Below, piece by piece: positions 1-8,375 of a DNA stretch of 64,000 bases. Location of the stretch: the NCBI GenBank assembly GCA_035487355.1, contig DATHMF010000027.1, positions 1 to 64,000 of the forward strand. The letters are read 5' to 3'. Positions within the stretch are counted from its first letter, which is position 1, and each line of letters opens with the position of its first letter. A program made the position numbers and the translations under genes. This stretch comes from Terriglobales bacterium (GTDB lineage: Bacteria; Acidobacteriota; Terriglobia; Terriglobales; Acidobacteriaceae). The notes beneath the pieces are model-generated. The model saw only the letters and a list, made by a program, of their open reading frames with translations. It searched no databases and had not been told where the DNA came from.

Positions 1-1
1 G

Positions 2-517
2 CTATTTCGTGAATTGTGCAGCAGTTATTTGTTCCAGATCCTGATCCTCTATTTGCGGCGGAGCGATCGGCCTGCGGCAAAGGATGAAGCCCCCACCGAG
101 CGAAAAATGGATGGCGTCATCACCGATGCCGTAAGCCGGCAGGTTCTCGATCTCATCCGCACGCAGCGCGCCCAGGAATTAGACCTGCAACAGATTGCCA
201 ACTCGCTGGGGTTATCGAACCGCAGTGTCCACCGGCATTTCAAAGACAGCATGGGCATGCCGCCTATGCGCTACCTGCTGCAATACCGCGTGGAAAAAGC
301 CAAAGACCTGATCCGTTATTCCGACTACGCGCTCAAAGAGATTGCCGAACTGACCGGATTCAAAACCATCCATCATTTCACCCGCGTCTTCCGCGAAGTG
401 ACAGGCGTTCCCCCGGCGGCCTGGCGACGCAAGTATTGCCAGGGCATCTGCAAAGACGTATTCATTGACCCTGATTTCTCAAGCGTCATGTGGATGCCCA
501 ACCACTCGGGTAAATAA
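2..517 (+). CDS. AraC family transcriptional regulator, 3' part only
   Basis: The frame is open from the left edge of the window, so the 5' end is missing; the first in-frame start-like codon (TTG at 14) is probably internal. The last ~100 residues form the paired helix-turn-helix DNA-binding domain of the AraC/XylS family: the first HTH lies around LQQIANSLGLSNRSVHRHFK, and the second has the signature IAELTGFKTIHHFTRVFRE followed by the usual V(T)GVPPAAWR. What precedes it in the window looks like a linker; the effector-binding domain must lie upstream. The C-terminal tail after the HTH runs about 25 residues longer than usual. Target genes cannot be inferred. The family assignment is firm. 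Confidence 0.9.
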   Translation, partial: LFRELCSSYLFQILILYLRRSDRPAAKDEAPTERKMDGVITDAVSRQVLDLIRTQRAQELDLQQIANSLGLSNRSVHRHFKDSMGMPPMRYLLQYRVEKAKDLIRYSDYALKEIAELTGFKTIHHFTRVFREVTGVPPAAWRRKYCQGICKDVFIDPDFSSVMWMPNHSGK

Positions 518-579
518 ATTCCCGCCATCCCGATTAAGTAGAGCCGGTGGTACGGGCAAAAAGTAGGCGGGAGGGGGAT

Positions 580-890
580 GGCCCCCACCCCACTTGCTAG
601 CAGGTGATTTGAAGTCCCAAAATCGCGTTTGCCCCCTGTCATTACTGGCGAAAAGCGATCCGGGGTGGGGGACTTGCTGGTAGTCCTCGGGGCAGTGGGT
701 AGAGAGTCACAAGAAGATAGCTTCAAGCTCCCACGGCTCGCCGGGGCAGGCGCTGCTCCACGAATTTTCAAAGACCTGAAGGACTACAAAAAGCCCCCGC
801 ATTCTTGAATGCGTAGCGTAAACACACGTCTAGCCCAATTATTGCCCGCAGTTTCCGGGAAATCAAGATTTTGATATCAGAGTGATATCA
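580..890 (+). repeat. Dispersed repeat element, copy A (long form)
   Basis: This fills most of the gap between the AraC gene and the convergent VOC gene. Two ACTTGCT motifs (592-598 and 672-678) start exactly 80 bp apart and are bordered by a 10-bp inverted repeat (CCCCCACCCC at 582-591, GGGGTGGGGG at 662-671), which could close a stem around the segment. Further right come a GCATTC-TT-GAATGC palindrome (799-812) and two TGATATCA palindromes (872-879 and 883-890). The same order occurs in inverse orientation at 61681-61955. No coding sequence is convincing here. Confidence 0.75.
872..890. promoter_or_regulatory. Paired TGATATCA palindromes (operator-like)
   Basis: Two perfect 8-bp palindromes TGATATCA sit 11 bp apart start to start, so on the same face of the helix, as tandem dimer-binding sites often are. 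The same pair with the same spacing is at 61681-61699, and a single site inside a 16-bp palindrome is at 38195-38210. The binding protein is unknown; operator function is inference. Confidence 0.4.
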
Positions 891-921
891 CTATATGATC
901 TGAGAATGCGTGTGTCCTCCA

Positions 922-1299
922 TTAGCTTTTATGGACGACCTCGAATGAATATCCGTCTGGGTCGAATACATCAGCGGCGTAATATCCTGGATAGTATTCC
1001 AGTCGGGCGCGGGGCGAAATATTGTCCCTGGCGCCAGCGGACATTGCGGCTTTGTAGAATTCATCGACCTTATTCTCATTTTCTGCCACGAACCCCCAAT
1101 GAATAGCCGCTGGATCGGGCTTCCCTTGCTTTATCCAGAAGAACGCCCTTTTGCCATTACCAAATCCCCACAGATCAGGATGACCGTCTTTGCCCTTATA
1201 CGGCATGAAGAATTTGATATTAAGCGGCTTCAAGGCCGCCTCATAGAAGGTCAGCGAACGTTCGACATCGCTGACAGTCAGAATCATGTGGTCGAGCAT
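922..1299 (-). CDS. VOC/glyoxalase-fold family protein
   Basis: A single-domain protein of about 125 residues of the vicinal oxygen chelate superfamily. It begins MLDHMILTVSDVERSLTFYE, a typical first beta-alpha unit with the metal-ligand His near the start, and ends DVFDPDGYSFEVVHK, the typical C-terminal unit with the Glu ligand. The ATG at 1299 is chosen because AAGGAGAG lies just upstream; an in-frame TTG at 1314 overlaps that Shine-Dalgarno. Members include glyoxalases, dioxygenases and resistance proteins, so the reaction is not predictable. It is the last gene of a leftward run after the DinB gene (51-bp gap). Confidence 0.85.
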   Translation of the reverse strand: MLDHMILTVSDVERSLTFYEAALKPLNIKFFMPYKGKDGHPDLWGFGNGKRAFFWIKQGKPDPAAIHWGFVAENENKVDEFYKAAMSAGARDNISPRARLEYYPGYYAADVFDPDGYSFEVVHKS

Positions 1300-1350
1300 T
1301 GTTCTCTCCTTCAAATCACAAGGGCTTCAACCGCAAAACCCTCTCCTGAT

Positions 1351-1851
1351 CTAGAACATGCGCCCTTCGTCGGCCGAAGGACCGTACATGCCCGGAATGG
1401 GAACATTATTCAACCGTAGAAACACTCCCAACTGCGCGCGATGATGAATCAAGTGGTTCATGACTACGCCGCGAAGCACGGCGGCGCGCGGCATGGAGAG
1501 CATGGTTTTGCCCCCGAACTGCAACGACCAGATTTTCTGCAGATGCTCATCGCTAACGCCTGCCAGGGCCTGGCGGGCCTCGGCTGCGTTCTTGTCGAAG
1601 GTTTCCAGCAACTCTTTCTGCGTGGACGCTATATAGGGTTTGAGGCCGGGGGTTATGTTCAGCGCGTCCTGCCGGATCGTGTTCACCGCCCAACCCGGAA
1701 GTTCGGCCACATGGCTGGCCAGGCGGCCAAGGGTCATGGATTTCTCATGCGGCTTCCAAGTGAATTTGTCTTCGGGCACGCGCTCCAGCAGTTTGCGGGT
1801 TCCGGCCATCTCTTGCTCAAATTCGGGCAGCATCATTTCACTGATGGTCAT
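1351..1851 (-). CDS. DinB family protein (putative metal-dependent, four-helix)
   Basis: 166 residues with the DinB/YfiT-type pattern: a first His in LGRLASHVAELPGW and the later pair in MNHLIHHRAQLGVFLRL, which supply the three metal ligands of the four-helix bundle. The C-terminus LNNVPIPGMYGPSADE is typical of the family. A strong ribosome site (GGAGGT) precedes the ATG. The start lies 25 bp after the stop of the SIS-domain gene, so co-transcription with it is likely. Family members include thiol transferases using bacillithiol or mycothiol and DNA-damage-inducible proteins; the substrate here is unknown. Confidence 0.87.
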   Translation of the reverse strand: MTISEMMLPEFEQEMAGTRKLLERVPEDKFTWKPHEKSMTLGRLASHVAELPGWAVNTIRQDALNITPGLKPYIASTQKELLETFDKNAAEARQALAGVSDEHLQKIWSLQFGGKTMLSMPRAAVLRGVVMNHLIHHRAQLGVFLRLNNVPIPGMYGPSADEGRMF

Positions 1852-1876
1852 AGGACCTCCGTGAAACAGGATACGC

Positions 1877-3004
1877 TTATTCCCTGATTACAGCTTTGGC
1901 CAGACTGCGGGGGCGATCCACATCAAGTCCCCGGAGAACCGCGATGTGATATGCCAGCAATTGTAGAGGCACGATTTCCAGAATGGAGGAGAGCATATCC
2001 GGAGCGGGAGGTATGTAGAGAACGTCATCCACCAGGCCTTCGATGCTTCTATCTCCCTCGCAGGCCAGCGCGATCACCTTCCCTGACCGCCCTTTAAACT
2101 CTTTGATATTGGAAACGGTCTTTTCATACCGGATCATGGATTCAGCATCACCGGGGTCGCAGGTGGCAATCACAACCACGACTACGCGTTCGTCAATCAG
2201 TGCGAGCGGCCCATGCAGGATCTCTCCTGAGGGGTAACCCTCTGCGTGTATATACGAGACTTCTTTCAGCTTCAGGGCGCCATCCATGGCAATGGCGTAG
2301 TGGACGCCGCGACCGGCGAAAAAGAAATCTTCGTGCTTGTAGTATCTGTGTCCCAACTCCTGGCAGCGCTGGTCCAGCTCCAGGACTGATTTAAGTTTTT
2401 CCGGAATGCGCTTGAGTTCGGCAATGCACTGTTTGGCATAGTCTGCGGAAATGTTTCCGCGCGCCTCCGCCAAATGAATTGCGAGTATAAACAGCGCGGC
2501 GAGCTGCGCGGTAAATGCCTTGGTGGAAGGGACGGAGAGCTCCGGGCCGGCCTTAGTGTGAATGCCCACATCGGCTTCACGCATGATCGAGCATTCCGCG
2601 ACATTGGAGATGGCCAGCACTTTGGCGCCGCTCTTTTTTGCCTTGCGCATGGCTCCCAGAGTATCGGCGGTTTCACCCGACTGCGTGATCACCAGCATGA
2701 GGACCTCAGGACCCAGCACCACCGGCCAATGTTGAAACTCGCTGGCAAATTCAACTTCGGTGGGAATGCGCGCCAGACTTTCCAGCATGAATTTGCCGGC
2801 AATGCCGGCGTGGCGGCTGGTGCCCGAGGCTGCGATACAAATTCTGTTCAGCGCCTTGAGCTCATCCAGGGACCATGGTACGCGCTCCATGAAGCCGGCG
2901 GCGAGGTCGGGTGAACCTGTCTCCTGGGCGGTTTCCGAGACTGCCAGCGGCTGCTCATAGATTTCTTTGAGCATGTAGTGCTGAAAATGTTTTGGTTGGC
3001 TCAT
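1877..3004 (-). CDS. Tandem-SIS-domain protein, GlmS isomerase-like; probable glucosamine-6-phosphate deaminase/isomerase
   Basis: 375 residues matching the sugar-isomerase half of glucosamine-6-phosphate synthase; the N-terminal glutaminase domain with its Cys1 is absent. The first SIS domain has AASGTSRHAG (about residue 58) and ITQSGETADTL (about 107). The second has KLKEVSYIHAEGYPSGE and ILHGPLALID, and the C-terminus has SLAKAV. The Glu, His and Lys used by the GlmS isomerase are therefore all present. Without ammonia delivery such proteins normally run as deaminases (GlcN6P to fructose-6-P plus ammonia). The neighbouring ROK kinase and exo-glucosaminidase support a catabolic role. The ribosome site is weak. 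A degenerate copy of its 5' end lies immediately upstream. Confidence 0.85.
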   Translation of the reverse strand: MSQPKHFQHYMLKEIYEQPLAVSETAQETGSPDLAAGFMERVPWSLDELKALNRICIAASGTSRHAGIAGKFMLESLARIPTEVEFASEFQHWPVVLGPEVLMLVITQSGETADTLGAMRKAKKSGAKVLAISNVAECSIMREADVGIHTKAGPELSVPSTKAFTAQLAALFILAIHLAEARGNISADYAKQCIAELKRIPEKLKSVLELDQRCQELGHRYYKHEDFFFAGRGVHYAIAMDGALKLKEVSYIHAEGYPSGEILHGPLALIDERVVVVVIATCDPGDAESMIRYEKTVSNIKEFKGRSGKVIALACEGDRSIEGLVDDVLYIPPAPDMLSSILEIVPLQLLAYHIAVLRGLDVDRPRSLAKAVIRE

Positions 3005-3069
3005 ACGTTTGCCACATTTCTCTTCAATGCTATATAGCTCTATATATTCTATATTTTTGCTGCCGAGAT

Positions 3070-3208
3070 ACCAAATCTTATTCAGTGCTTAATTCGTTGC
3101 AGCGGCCAAGCTCGATGAAACCGCTCTTAAAGTCGGGTGAGCGCTTTACCTGGGAGATATTTCTGAAAACTGCTTATGGGCTGCTCATAGCCGCGTTCCT
3201 CGCCAATG
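3070..3208 (-). pseudogene. Decayed duplicate of the 5' part of the SIS-domain gene
   Basis: On the minus strand this stretch reads YEQP, then after a frameshift SPDFKSGFIE, matching YEQP and SPDLAAGFME of the intact gene downstream. The DNA block at 3115-3190 aligns to 2889-2960, and the spacer CAATGCTATATAGCTCT occurs both at 3025-3041 and 3204-3220. About 50 bp, including the start codon, are missing and there is an in-frame stop. It is best read as a tandem duplication of the ROK-3'/SIS-5' junction whose upstream copy has decayed. Confidence 0.7.
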
Positions 3209-3224
3209 CTATATAGCTCTCAAT

Positions 3225-4217
3225 TTATATTTTTGCTGCCGGTTCGTAGGATGGCTGTTCGCACAACCAGAGCGCCGCTGAACCCACAATACCGGCATCG
3301 GCTCCGTATTTTGCCGCAACCAGCGGAATTTCATGGGCGCGCGGATTGATGCTCCAGTCTGGAATCTTGCGTTGGATGTAGGGAAACCACTCTGTGATGG
3401 CTGCTCCGACTCCGCCGCCAATCACAATGACATCGGGTTCGAGCAGATCAACGACGTTGCCCAACCATATGGCAAACAAGTCCGCCGTCTCCCGCAGGAC
3501 CTCGGTCGCCAACGGGTCTTCTGCCCGCCACGCCTTGACCACGGCTTCGGCCGTGATGCTGCTTGCTTCTCCGCCTGCCGCAGCCAGAATCCTCGCACCG
3601 TCTGAACTGGCGGCCAGTTTTTCGCGCGTCCGGACAGCAATAGCAGGCCCCGATGCCAGGCCTTCCATACAACCACGCTTTCCGCATCCACAGCGCACCG
3701 GCGCGCGGAAGTCAATGGTCATGTGTCCGCCTTCGGCTGCGCCGCCTGTCCTTCCATAATAGATGCGCTGATTCAAAACGATGGCAGTACCGATGCCGGT
3801 CCCAATGGTAACGTAAAAAACCGAGTTGTATTTCGCCCCCGCACCCCAAAGAGCTTCTGCCAGGCCAGCCGAGTTGGCGTCATTATCAAGCCGGCTTGGT
3901 ATGCGGTAGGTTTTCTGAATTTCAGGAAGCAGCGCAAAATTCTGCCAGCATGGCAGGTTAGGACTGTTTAAGACAATTCCATTATGGAGATCGAGCGGGC
4001 CAGGAGAAGAAACTCCAATCGCCCGCAATGCAACGGCCGGGTTGGCCTGCATTACTCCTTCAATTGCATTATGGACGCAGCCCATGGCATCCGATGCACT
4101 TCCGCTTGTGTTCATGGGAACACGAAGATTAAATAGCATCTCTCCGTCTGCGTTCACCAATCCCGCAGCCACTTTCGTCCCACCGATATCGACCCCTAAG
4201 ACCAGCTTTGTTTGCAT
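3225..4217 (-). CDS. ROK family sugar kinase, probable glucosamine or N-acetylglucosamine kinase
   Basis: About 330 residues. The N-terminus has the phosphate-binding LVLGVDIGGTKVAAGLV, the centre has DNDANSAGLAEALWGAG with the catalytic Asp, and then TIGTGIGTAIV, EGGHMTIDF and the zinc-binding CGCGKRGCMEGLASG typical of ROK kinases. A second glycine-rich motif VIGGGVG comes near the C-terminus. The ATG at 4217 is chosen over one at 4265 because GAGGAA precedes it and the Walker-like motif then starts at the usual distance. It lies directly upstream of the SIS-domain gene and probably phosphorylates the amino sugar that protein uses. Sugar specificity is inferred from neighbours only. Confidence 0.87.
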   Translation of the reverse strand: MQTKLVLGVDIGGTKVAAGLVNADGEMLFNLRVPMNTSGSASDAMGCVHNAIEGVMQANPAVALRAIGVSSPGPLDLHNGIVLNSPNLPCWQNFALLPEIQKTYRIPSRLDNDANSAGLAEALWGAGAKYNSVFYVTIGTGIGTAIVLNQRIYYGRTGGAAEGGHMTIDFRAPVRCGCGKRGCMEGLASGPAIAVRTREKLAASSDGARILAAAGGEASSITAEAVVKAWRAEDPLATEVLRETADLFAIWLGNVVDLLEPDVIVIGGGVGAAITEWFPYIQRKIPDWSINPRAHEIPLVAAKYGADAGIVGSAALWLCEQPSYEPAAKI

Positions 4218-4576
4218 GCTTCCTCGCGTACAGAGTTCACCGACAGCGATGCTCAACAGCAACATCGCAACTTACACAAGGCTGTGCTGAACGCTGGGTG
4301 AGCGAAAAGCGAGCGCTCTTCAACGCAAACTTTTCGTGTGCTCCCGCAAAGCAGGAATGATGGCTCTGCAGTCTCGCTGACAGAGTTGCGGAGCCTTCAG
4401 AATCTCGCCACCTCAGAACCGGAACAACCAAGTTACTTCAAAACCCGGGTGGATAGATGAATGTACGCTGGGGGGAGTTCCTGTTTGCGCGTCCCGACCA
4501 ATCACGCGCAAACAGGTTGCGTACTAGACACTCCACTTAACGGTTACCTTGCATTTCACTCACGAAAATCCCTACC
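4218..4576. other. Intergenic region upstream of the ROK gene
   Basis: 360 bp between the ROK gene and the 3' end of the TonB receptor gene, both leftward. It should hold the promoter of the ROK-SIS-DinB-VOC run, but I see no clear -35/-10 pair and no copy of the LacI-type motif found upstream of the receptor and GH2 genes. The receptor terminator-like hairpin is at 4480-4516. Confidence 0.4.
4480..4516 (-). terminator. Strong hairpin downstream of the TonB receptor gene
   Basis: A perfect 13-bp inverted repeat, CCTGTTTGCGCGT (4480-4492) and its complement (4504-4516), with an 11-nt loop, lies 60 bp after the receptor stop codon. There is no T-run on the transcribed strand, so it may act as a 3' end stabiliser or a Rho-assisted terminator. 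Confidence 0.5.
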
Positions 4577-7500
4577 CTAGAAATTGTACTTCAACCCCAG
4601 TTGCAGGATGCGCGGTTCGTGGGTGGATAAAACTTGACCAAAAGTCCCACTCTGTGTGCCCAAGTCAATCTGCTGGAAGTTCGTGTGATTGAACACATTG
4701 AACGTTTCCAGCCGGAACTGGAAAGCTGAGCCCTCTGTTACCTTGATGTTCTTGAATAACGAGAGGTCCCAACGCTCAACGCCGGGTCCACGAATGCTTC
4801 CCCGTCTCTCATTGCCGGGAAGGACAAGACCTGACACCCCAGGATCAACAAAGGCAGCGGTGTTAAACCACTGTTCGGCCGTGTGCGGTGCGTTTACGTT
4901 GGGATTGCTGATCTGATTGGGCCGGCCAGCGGCAATACTGCCGAAATTACTGGTGGAATCCGAATTGGCGTTGGGATCAAGCAAGCCCAAGCCTGCCGGA
5001 TCGGTGATAACGCCGTTTGCCGTCATGAACAGGCCCGACTCATAGGTAATGATTCCCGAGAACTCCCAGCCACCTAGAAGATGCCCGATCACCCCATGCT
5101 GCGACTTCATCCAGGGAAATTCATAAATAAAATTTGCGTCGAAGATGTGGCGGCGGTCAAAGTCGGCCGGGCCATACTCGGCGCGCAAGTTCGTGTTTTG
5201 CTGTGGTGTGGCAAAGTCGTTGCCGGCATTGGTCAGATCATGCGACCAGGTGTAGTTCAAATTGATCTGCGCGCCGCCACGAAAGCGCTTTTGCAAGCTG
5301 GTTTGCAACGCGTGGTAATTCGACTTAAAAATTGGAGAAGAAACGTTGATGGCTCCGTATCCCTGGAACGGGCGCACGCGGTTAAGCACACCCGTATTGG
5401 AAGCAGTAATAGGATTCGTAGCCCCGGTGATAGCGGTCTCGGACGGGGCCAGATACGCTCCTGCGAGCGGCTGGTTGATGTCCACAATCCCAATCAAGTG
5501 TCTGCCCGCGCTGCCGTAATAGCCGACATCGAGGATGAATCTCATCGGCAACTCCTGCTGCACATCCAAACTCCACATCTCCGTGTAAGGCAGGTGCCAG
5601 CGAGTGGCAACGCCCTTTACGAATTCCGGGCTGGTGTTCGGATTGGGTGCTGCTCCTGCTGGATTATCGAATGTAGTGTTGCTGATGCTGACTTTGCCCA
5701 CAAAGGGCGGGTTGATGAACAGGTTGTTTTCCAGGAAGCCGATTGCAGGCGCGTCATAGAACATGCCGAAGCCGGTGCGGATAGAGGTCTTGCCGTTGCC
5801 GAAGGGATCCCAGGCCAAACCAAAACGCGGAGCAAAATCTCCGAATGTCTGCCGTGCCACCGCATGACCGAATGGTGATGGCTGCGAGGCATCCGCAACT
5901 GGGCTCAGGCCGGTGATAATCAATCCATTGTTAGGCTGTCCTGTTCCCGGAACGAGGGCCCCGGTCGGGTCAAGCTGTGGCGCCAGGCCCGGATTATAAA
6001 AAGCCGGGTAGAAGTTCGTCGCGCGCCCGAGGTCATCAACCGGCTGGCCGTAGTACGTGTAACGCACCCCATAAGTCAGCGTCAGGTTGCGCAGAAGACG
6101 AAATTCATCCTGTGCATAGGCCTCCAGTGTGTGCTGCCGGATCTTGTTGTGGAAGTCTTGCTGCGCCTGGTTAAACGTCTGCACGTTCCCTAACAGGAAA
6201 CTGGCCCACTCCTGCTGAGGCGTCGCAAGCAAACTGTTGGGATCTACACTGAAGAAACCGAAGCTGCCATTGCTGGGGTTTCCGCCGGCATCATTTTCAT
6301 TTTTTTGATAGCGGCTGTAAGAGAAACCCACTTTCACCGTGTGCTTCCCCAGCACCCAGGTCAGGTTGTCAAACCAATTGTGGTTGATATTGAAATCACG
6401 ATACGGCCCAAAGCCGGCTAGACCGCTGAGGCTGCCGAAGGCCAGATTGGGAATGCGCGGCAGCGGCGAGGCAAACGGTAATTGGATGGCCTTCACCACA
6501 TCGGGCGAATTGGCGAACGTGCTCGTACCCACAGGATTAGAAACAATTCCACCCGAAGACCATGAATAACCCATCTCATTGAGCACGGTGGGCTTGATGG
6601 TCCAAGTCCCCCGAACCAAGAGGTTCTTGCCGGGTGAATTCGTCTGGCTGGTGGCATAACCCAAAACATTGGTAAAGCCAAACAAGCCGGCCGGGTTGAC
6701 GGTCGGAATGTCATCATGCATCCAGCGCCCGGTCACCATCAGCTTAGGCGAGAAGGTGTGGTCAACCCGAATGAGTTCCTGCCGGTAGTTGAACTGGTTC
6801 TTGCCGCTCATGGTGAGCTTGTCGCCTATTGGGTCTTGCGGCAGAGGAATATGCGAATAGATGTCTTTTAGATAAGCAACTGCCGCGGGATTAAAGCTCG
6901 CCGGGCTGATGATGCCAGTTGGGTTGGTAGTCAGACAGTTTCCATTGGCATCGTAGCTTGTGCATATCGTCAGCGGCGCGCCGGTTGCATCAGTAAATAT
7001 TCCCTTACGCTCATTCGCATTGGGGACGGTGACCAGCGTAGTACTCGAAGTGATAATCCGCCTCACCTCCTCGGAAAAGAAGAAGAAGGTCTTGTTCCTC
7101 TCGGCGTTGTAGTGTCCCGGAATAAAGATTGGACCACCGAACGTTCCGCCAAAGTCGTTATACCGTAACGGAGGACGCGACAGACGCTGGGTTGGATCTG
7201 CAAAGTGCTGGTTCAGGTAGCGGTTTGCGTTCAACACGTCATTACGGAAGAATTCGTAGAGTCCGCCATGGAACTTGTTGCCTCCCGAACGGGTGATGAT
7301 GTCAATTTCTCCGCCGGCCCCGCGCCCGTACTCCGGGCTGTAGAGACTGCGCAATACTTTGAATTCGGCGATGGCATCCACGCTGGGAAAGTTGAGCAGG
7401 CTGAAGTTGCCGCCGCGGTCTACGTTATCGGCGCCGTCAATGGTCCAGTTATTTTGCGAGAAGCGGCTTCCGTTAATGGAAAAGTCAATCTCATTGGTTC

Positions 7501-8038
7501 CGCCGCCTGGGGTTTCCACGCCCACAAAGATCGTGTCCGACACTGCGGACGAGACTCCTGGCATCAGGGCAACCATCTCTTCATAGTTGCGGGCGCTGAG
7601 CGCGAGTTCCCGAATCTGGGTGCCGTCAATCAGGCCGCCTGCGGTGGGCGACTGTGTTTCTACCTGAAGCGCATTGGCTTCTACCGTCACCACCTCCTGC
7701 ACGCTGCCCGGAGACAACACTGCATTGACTGCCAACCGGTCGCTTACGTTGAGCTCAATGCCAGTCTTGCTGAAGGTCTTGAAGCCTTGGGCAGCTACGG
7801 AAACCGCATAGTGTCCCACCGGCAGCAACGGGGCTACGTAGTAGCCATTGTTGTCGGTTGTCGTTGTGCGCAGCACCGCATTCCGGTCCGTGTTGGTGAC
7901 CGTAACCTTCGCATGGGGGATTATGGCATTGCTGGTATCGGTTACCGTGCCTAAAATACTCCCCGTAACTTCCTGGGCCATCAATGTGCAAGCGCTCAGG
8001 AACAATAGAATGAGAATCGCAATTGCTTTACGTTGCAT
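4577..8038 (-). CDS. TonB-dependent receptor, Oar-like, with carboxypeptidase-regulatory domain
   Basis: About 1150 residues. A signal peptide (MQRKAIAILILLFLSACTLM-AQ) is followed by a beta-sandwich regulatory domain (GSILGTVTDTSNAIIPHAKV, NNGYYVAPLLPVGHYAV), a plug domain with the IDGTQIRELALSARNYEEM and DGADNVDRGG motifs, and a long 22-strand type barrel ending LQLGLKYNF. The final aromatic is typical of outer-membrane barrels. The ATG at 8038 has GGGAGGGG upstream and gives a proper signal peptide; the frame is open further upstream. Acidobacteriota use such receptors for oligosaccharide uptake. Its position between the LacI regulator and the amino-sugar genes suggests chito-oligosaccharide transport (inference). 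Confidence 0.92.
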   Translation of the reverse strand: MQRKAIAILILLFLSACTLMAQEVTGSILGTVTDTSNAIIPHAKVTVTNTDRNAVLRTTTTDNNGYYVAPLLPVGHYAVSVAAQGFKTFSKTGIELNVSDRLAVNAVLSPGSVQEVVTVEANALQVETQSPTAGGLIDGTQIRELALSARNYEEMVALMPGVSSAVSDTIFVGVETPGGGTNEIDFSINGSRFSQNNWTIDGADNVDRGGNFSLLNFPSVDAIAEFKVLRSLYSPEYGRGAGGEIDIITRSGGNKFHGGLYEFFRNDVLNANRYLNQHFADPTQRLSRPPLRYNDFGGTFGGPIFIPGHYNAERNKTFFFFSEEVRRIITSSTTLVTVPNANERKGIFTDATGAPLTICTSYDANGNCLTTNPTGIISPASFNPAAVAYLKDIYSHIPLPQDPIGDKLTMSGKNQFNYRQELIRVDHTFSPKLMVTGRWMHDDIPTVNPAGLFGFTNVLGYATSQTNSPGKNLLVRGTWTIKPTVLNEMGYSWSSGGIVSNPVGTSTFANSPDVVKAIQLPFASPLPRIPNLAFGSLSGLAGFGPYRDFNINHNWFDNLTWVLGKHTVKVGFSYSRYQKNENDAGGNPSNGSFGFFSVDPNSLLATPQQEWASFLLGNVQTFNQAQQDFHNKIRQHTLEAYAQDEFRLLRNLTLTYGVRYTYYGQPVDDLGRATNFYPAFYNPGLAPQLDPTGALVPGTGQPNNGLIITGLSPVADASQPSPFGHAVARQTFGDFAPRFGLAWDPFGNGKTSIRTGFGMFYDAPAIGFLENNLFINPPFVGKVSISNTTFDNPAGAAPNPNTSPEFVKGVATRWHLPYTEMWSLDVQQELPMRFILDVGYYGSAGRHLIGIVDINQPLAGAYLAPSETAITGATNPITASNTGVLNRVRPFQGYGAINVSSPIFKSNYHALQTSLQKRFRGGAQINLNYTWSHDLTNAGNDFATPQQNTNLRAEYGPADFDRRHIFDANFIYEFPWMKSQHGVIGHLLGGWEFSGIITYESGLFMTANGVITDPAGLGLLDPNANSDSTSNFGSIAAGRPNQISNPNVNAPHTAEQWFNTAAFVDPGVSGLVLPGNERRGSIRGPGVERWDLSLFKNIKVTEGSAFQFRLETFNVFNHTNFQQIDLGTQSGTFGQVLSTHEPRILQLGLKYNF

Positions 8039-8375
8039 ATAAAACCCCTCCCGCGAAAAAATGTAAGACAGTGACTCCAGTGCTTCACCGCTCCCCCGGG
8101 CAATAGTTAAACCCATTTATTAAAACGATTAACTATAGCTTTTGTCAAGGGAAAAAGTATCGGGGGCAGGACTCCGCCCTCTTCGTGAATGACACCACGG
8201 TATGGCCGGGCGAATTACTGCCCTGAACCTAGGGATGAGCCTTGCCTCCAAGAGCCCATTGAGATAGAGGCAGCATAGGGCTGAAGAATTAGGCTGTCAA
8301 GAAACTTTGGTAACCTTGACGGGAAATCGATACCTATGATTCCCATTTTAGAAAAGCCCAAAAAGGGAAGATCAA
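8039..8375. other. Intergenic region between LacI gene and TonB receptor gene
   Basis: About 340 bp. The 110 bp next to the receptor gene hold its promoter and operator-like sequence (8103-8148). The remainder to the LacI stop codon contains nothing I can identify. Confidence 0.5.
8103..8148 (-). promoter_or_regulatory. Promoter with LacI-type operator for the TonB receptor
   Basis: On the minus strand TTGACA (8148-8143) is separated by 17 bp from TTTTAA (8125-8120), a good sigma-70-like pair about 75 bp before the receptor start. The sequence TTAATCGTTTTAA overlaps the spacer and -10 box. An 8-bp inverted repeat ATAGTTAA (8103-8110) / TTAACTAT (8129-8136) brackets the -10 region. The TTAA-TCG-TTT core resembles the site at 9613-9625 before the GH2 gene, suggesting a shared repressor, most likely the adjacent LacI protein. 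Confidence 0.55.

Noticed and set aside
373..771. Leftward open frame over the end of the AraC gene and copy A of the repeat
   Set aside because: Overlaps a firm gene and a repeat; composition is unlike a protein.
7205..7954. Open frame of about 250 codons antisense to the TonB receptor
   Set aside because: Mirror effect of codon bias in the receptor gene; no ribosome site and no family features.
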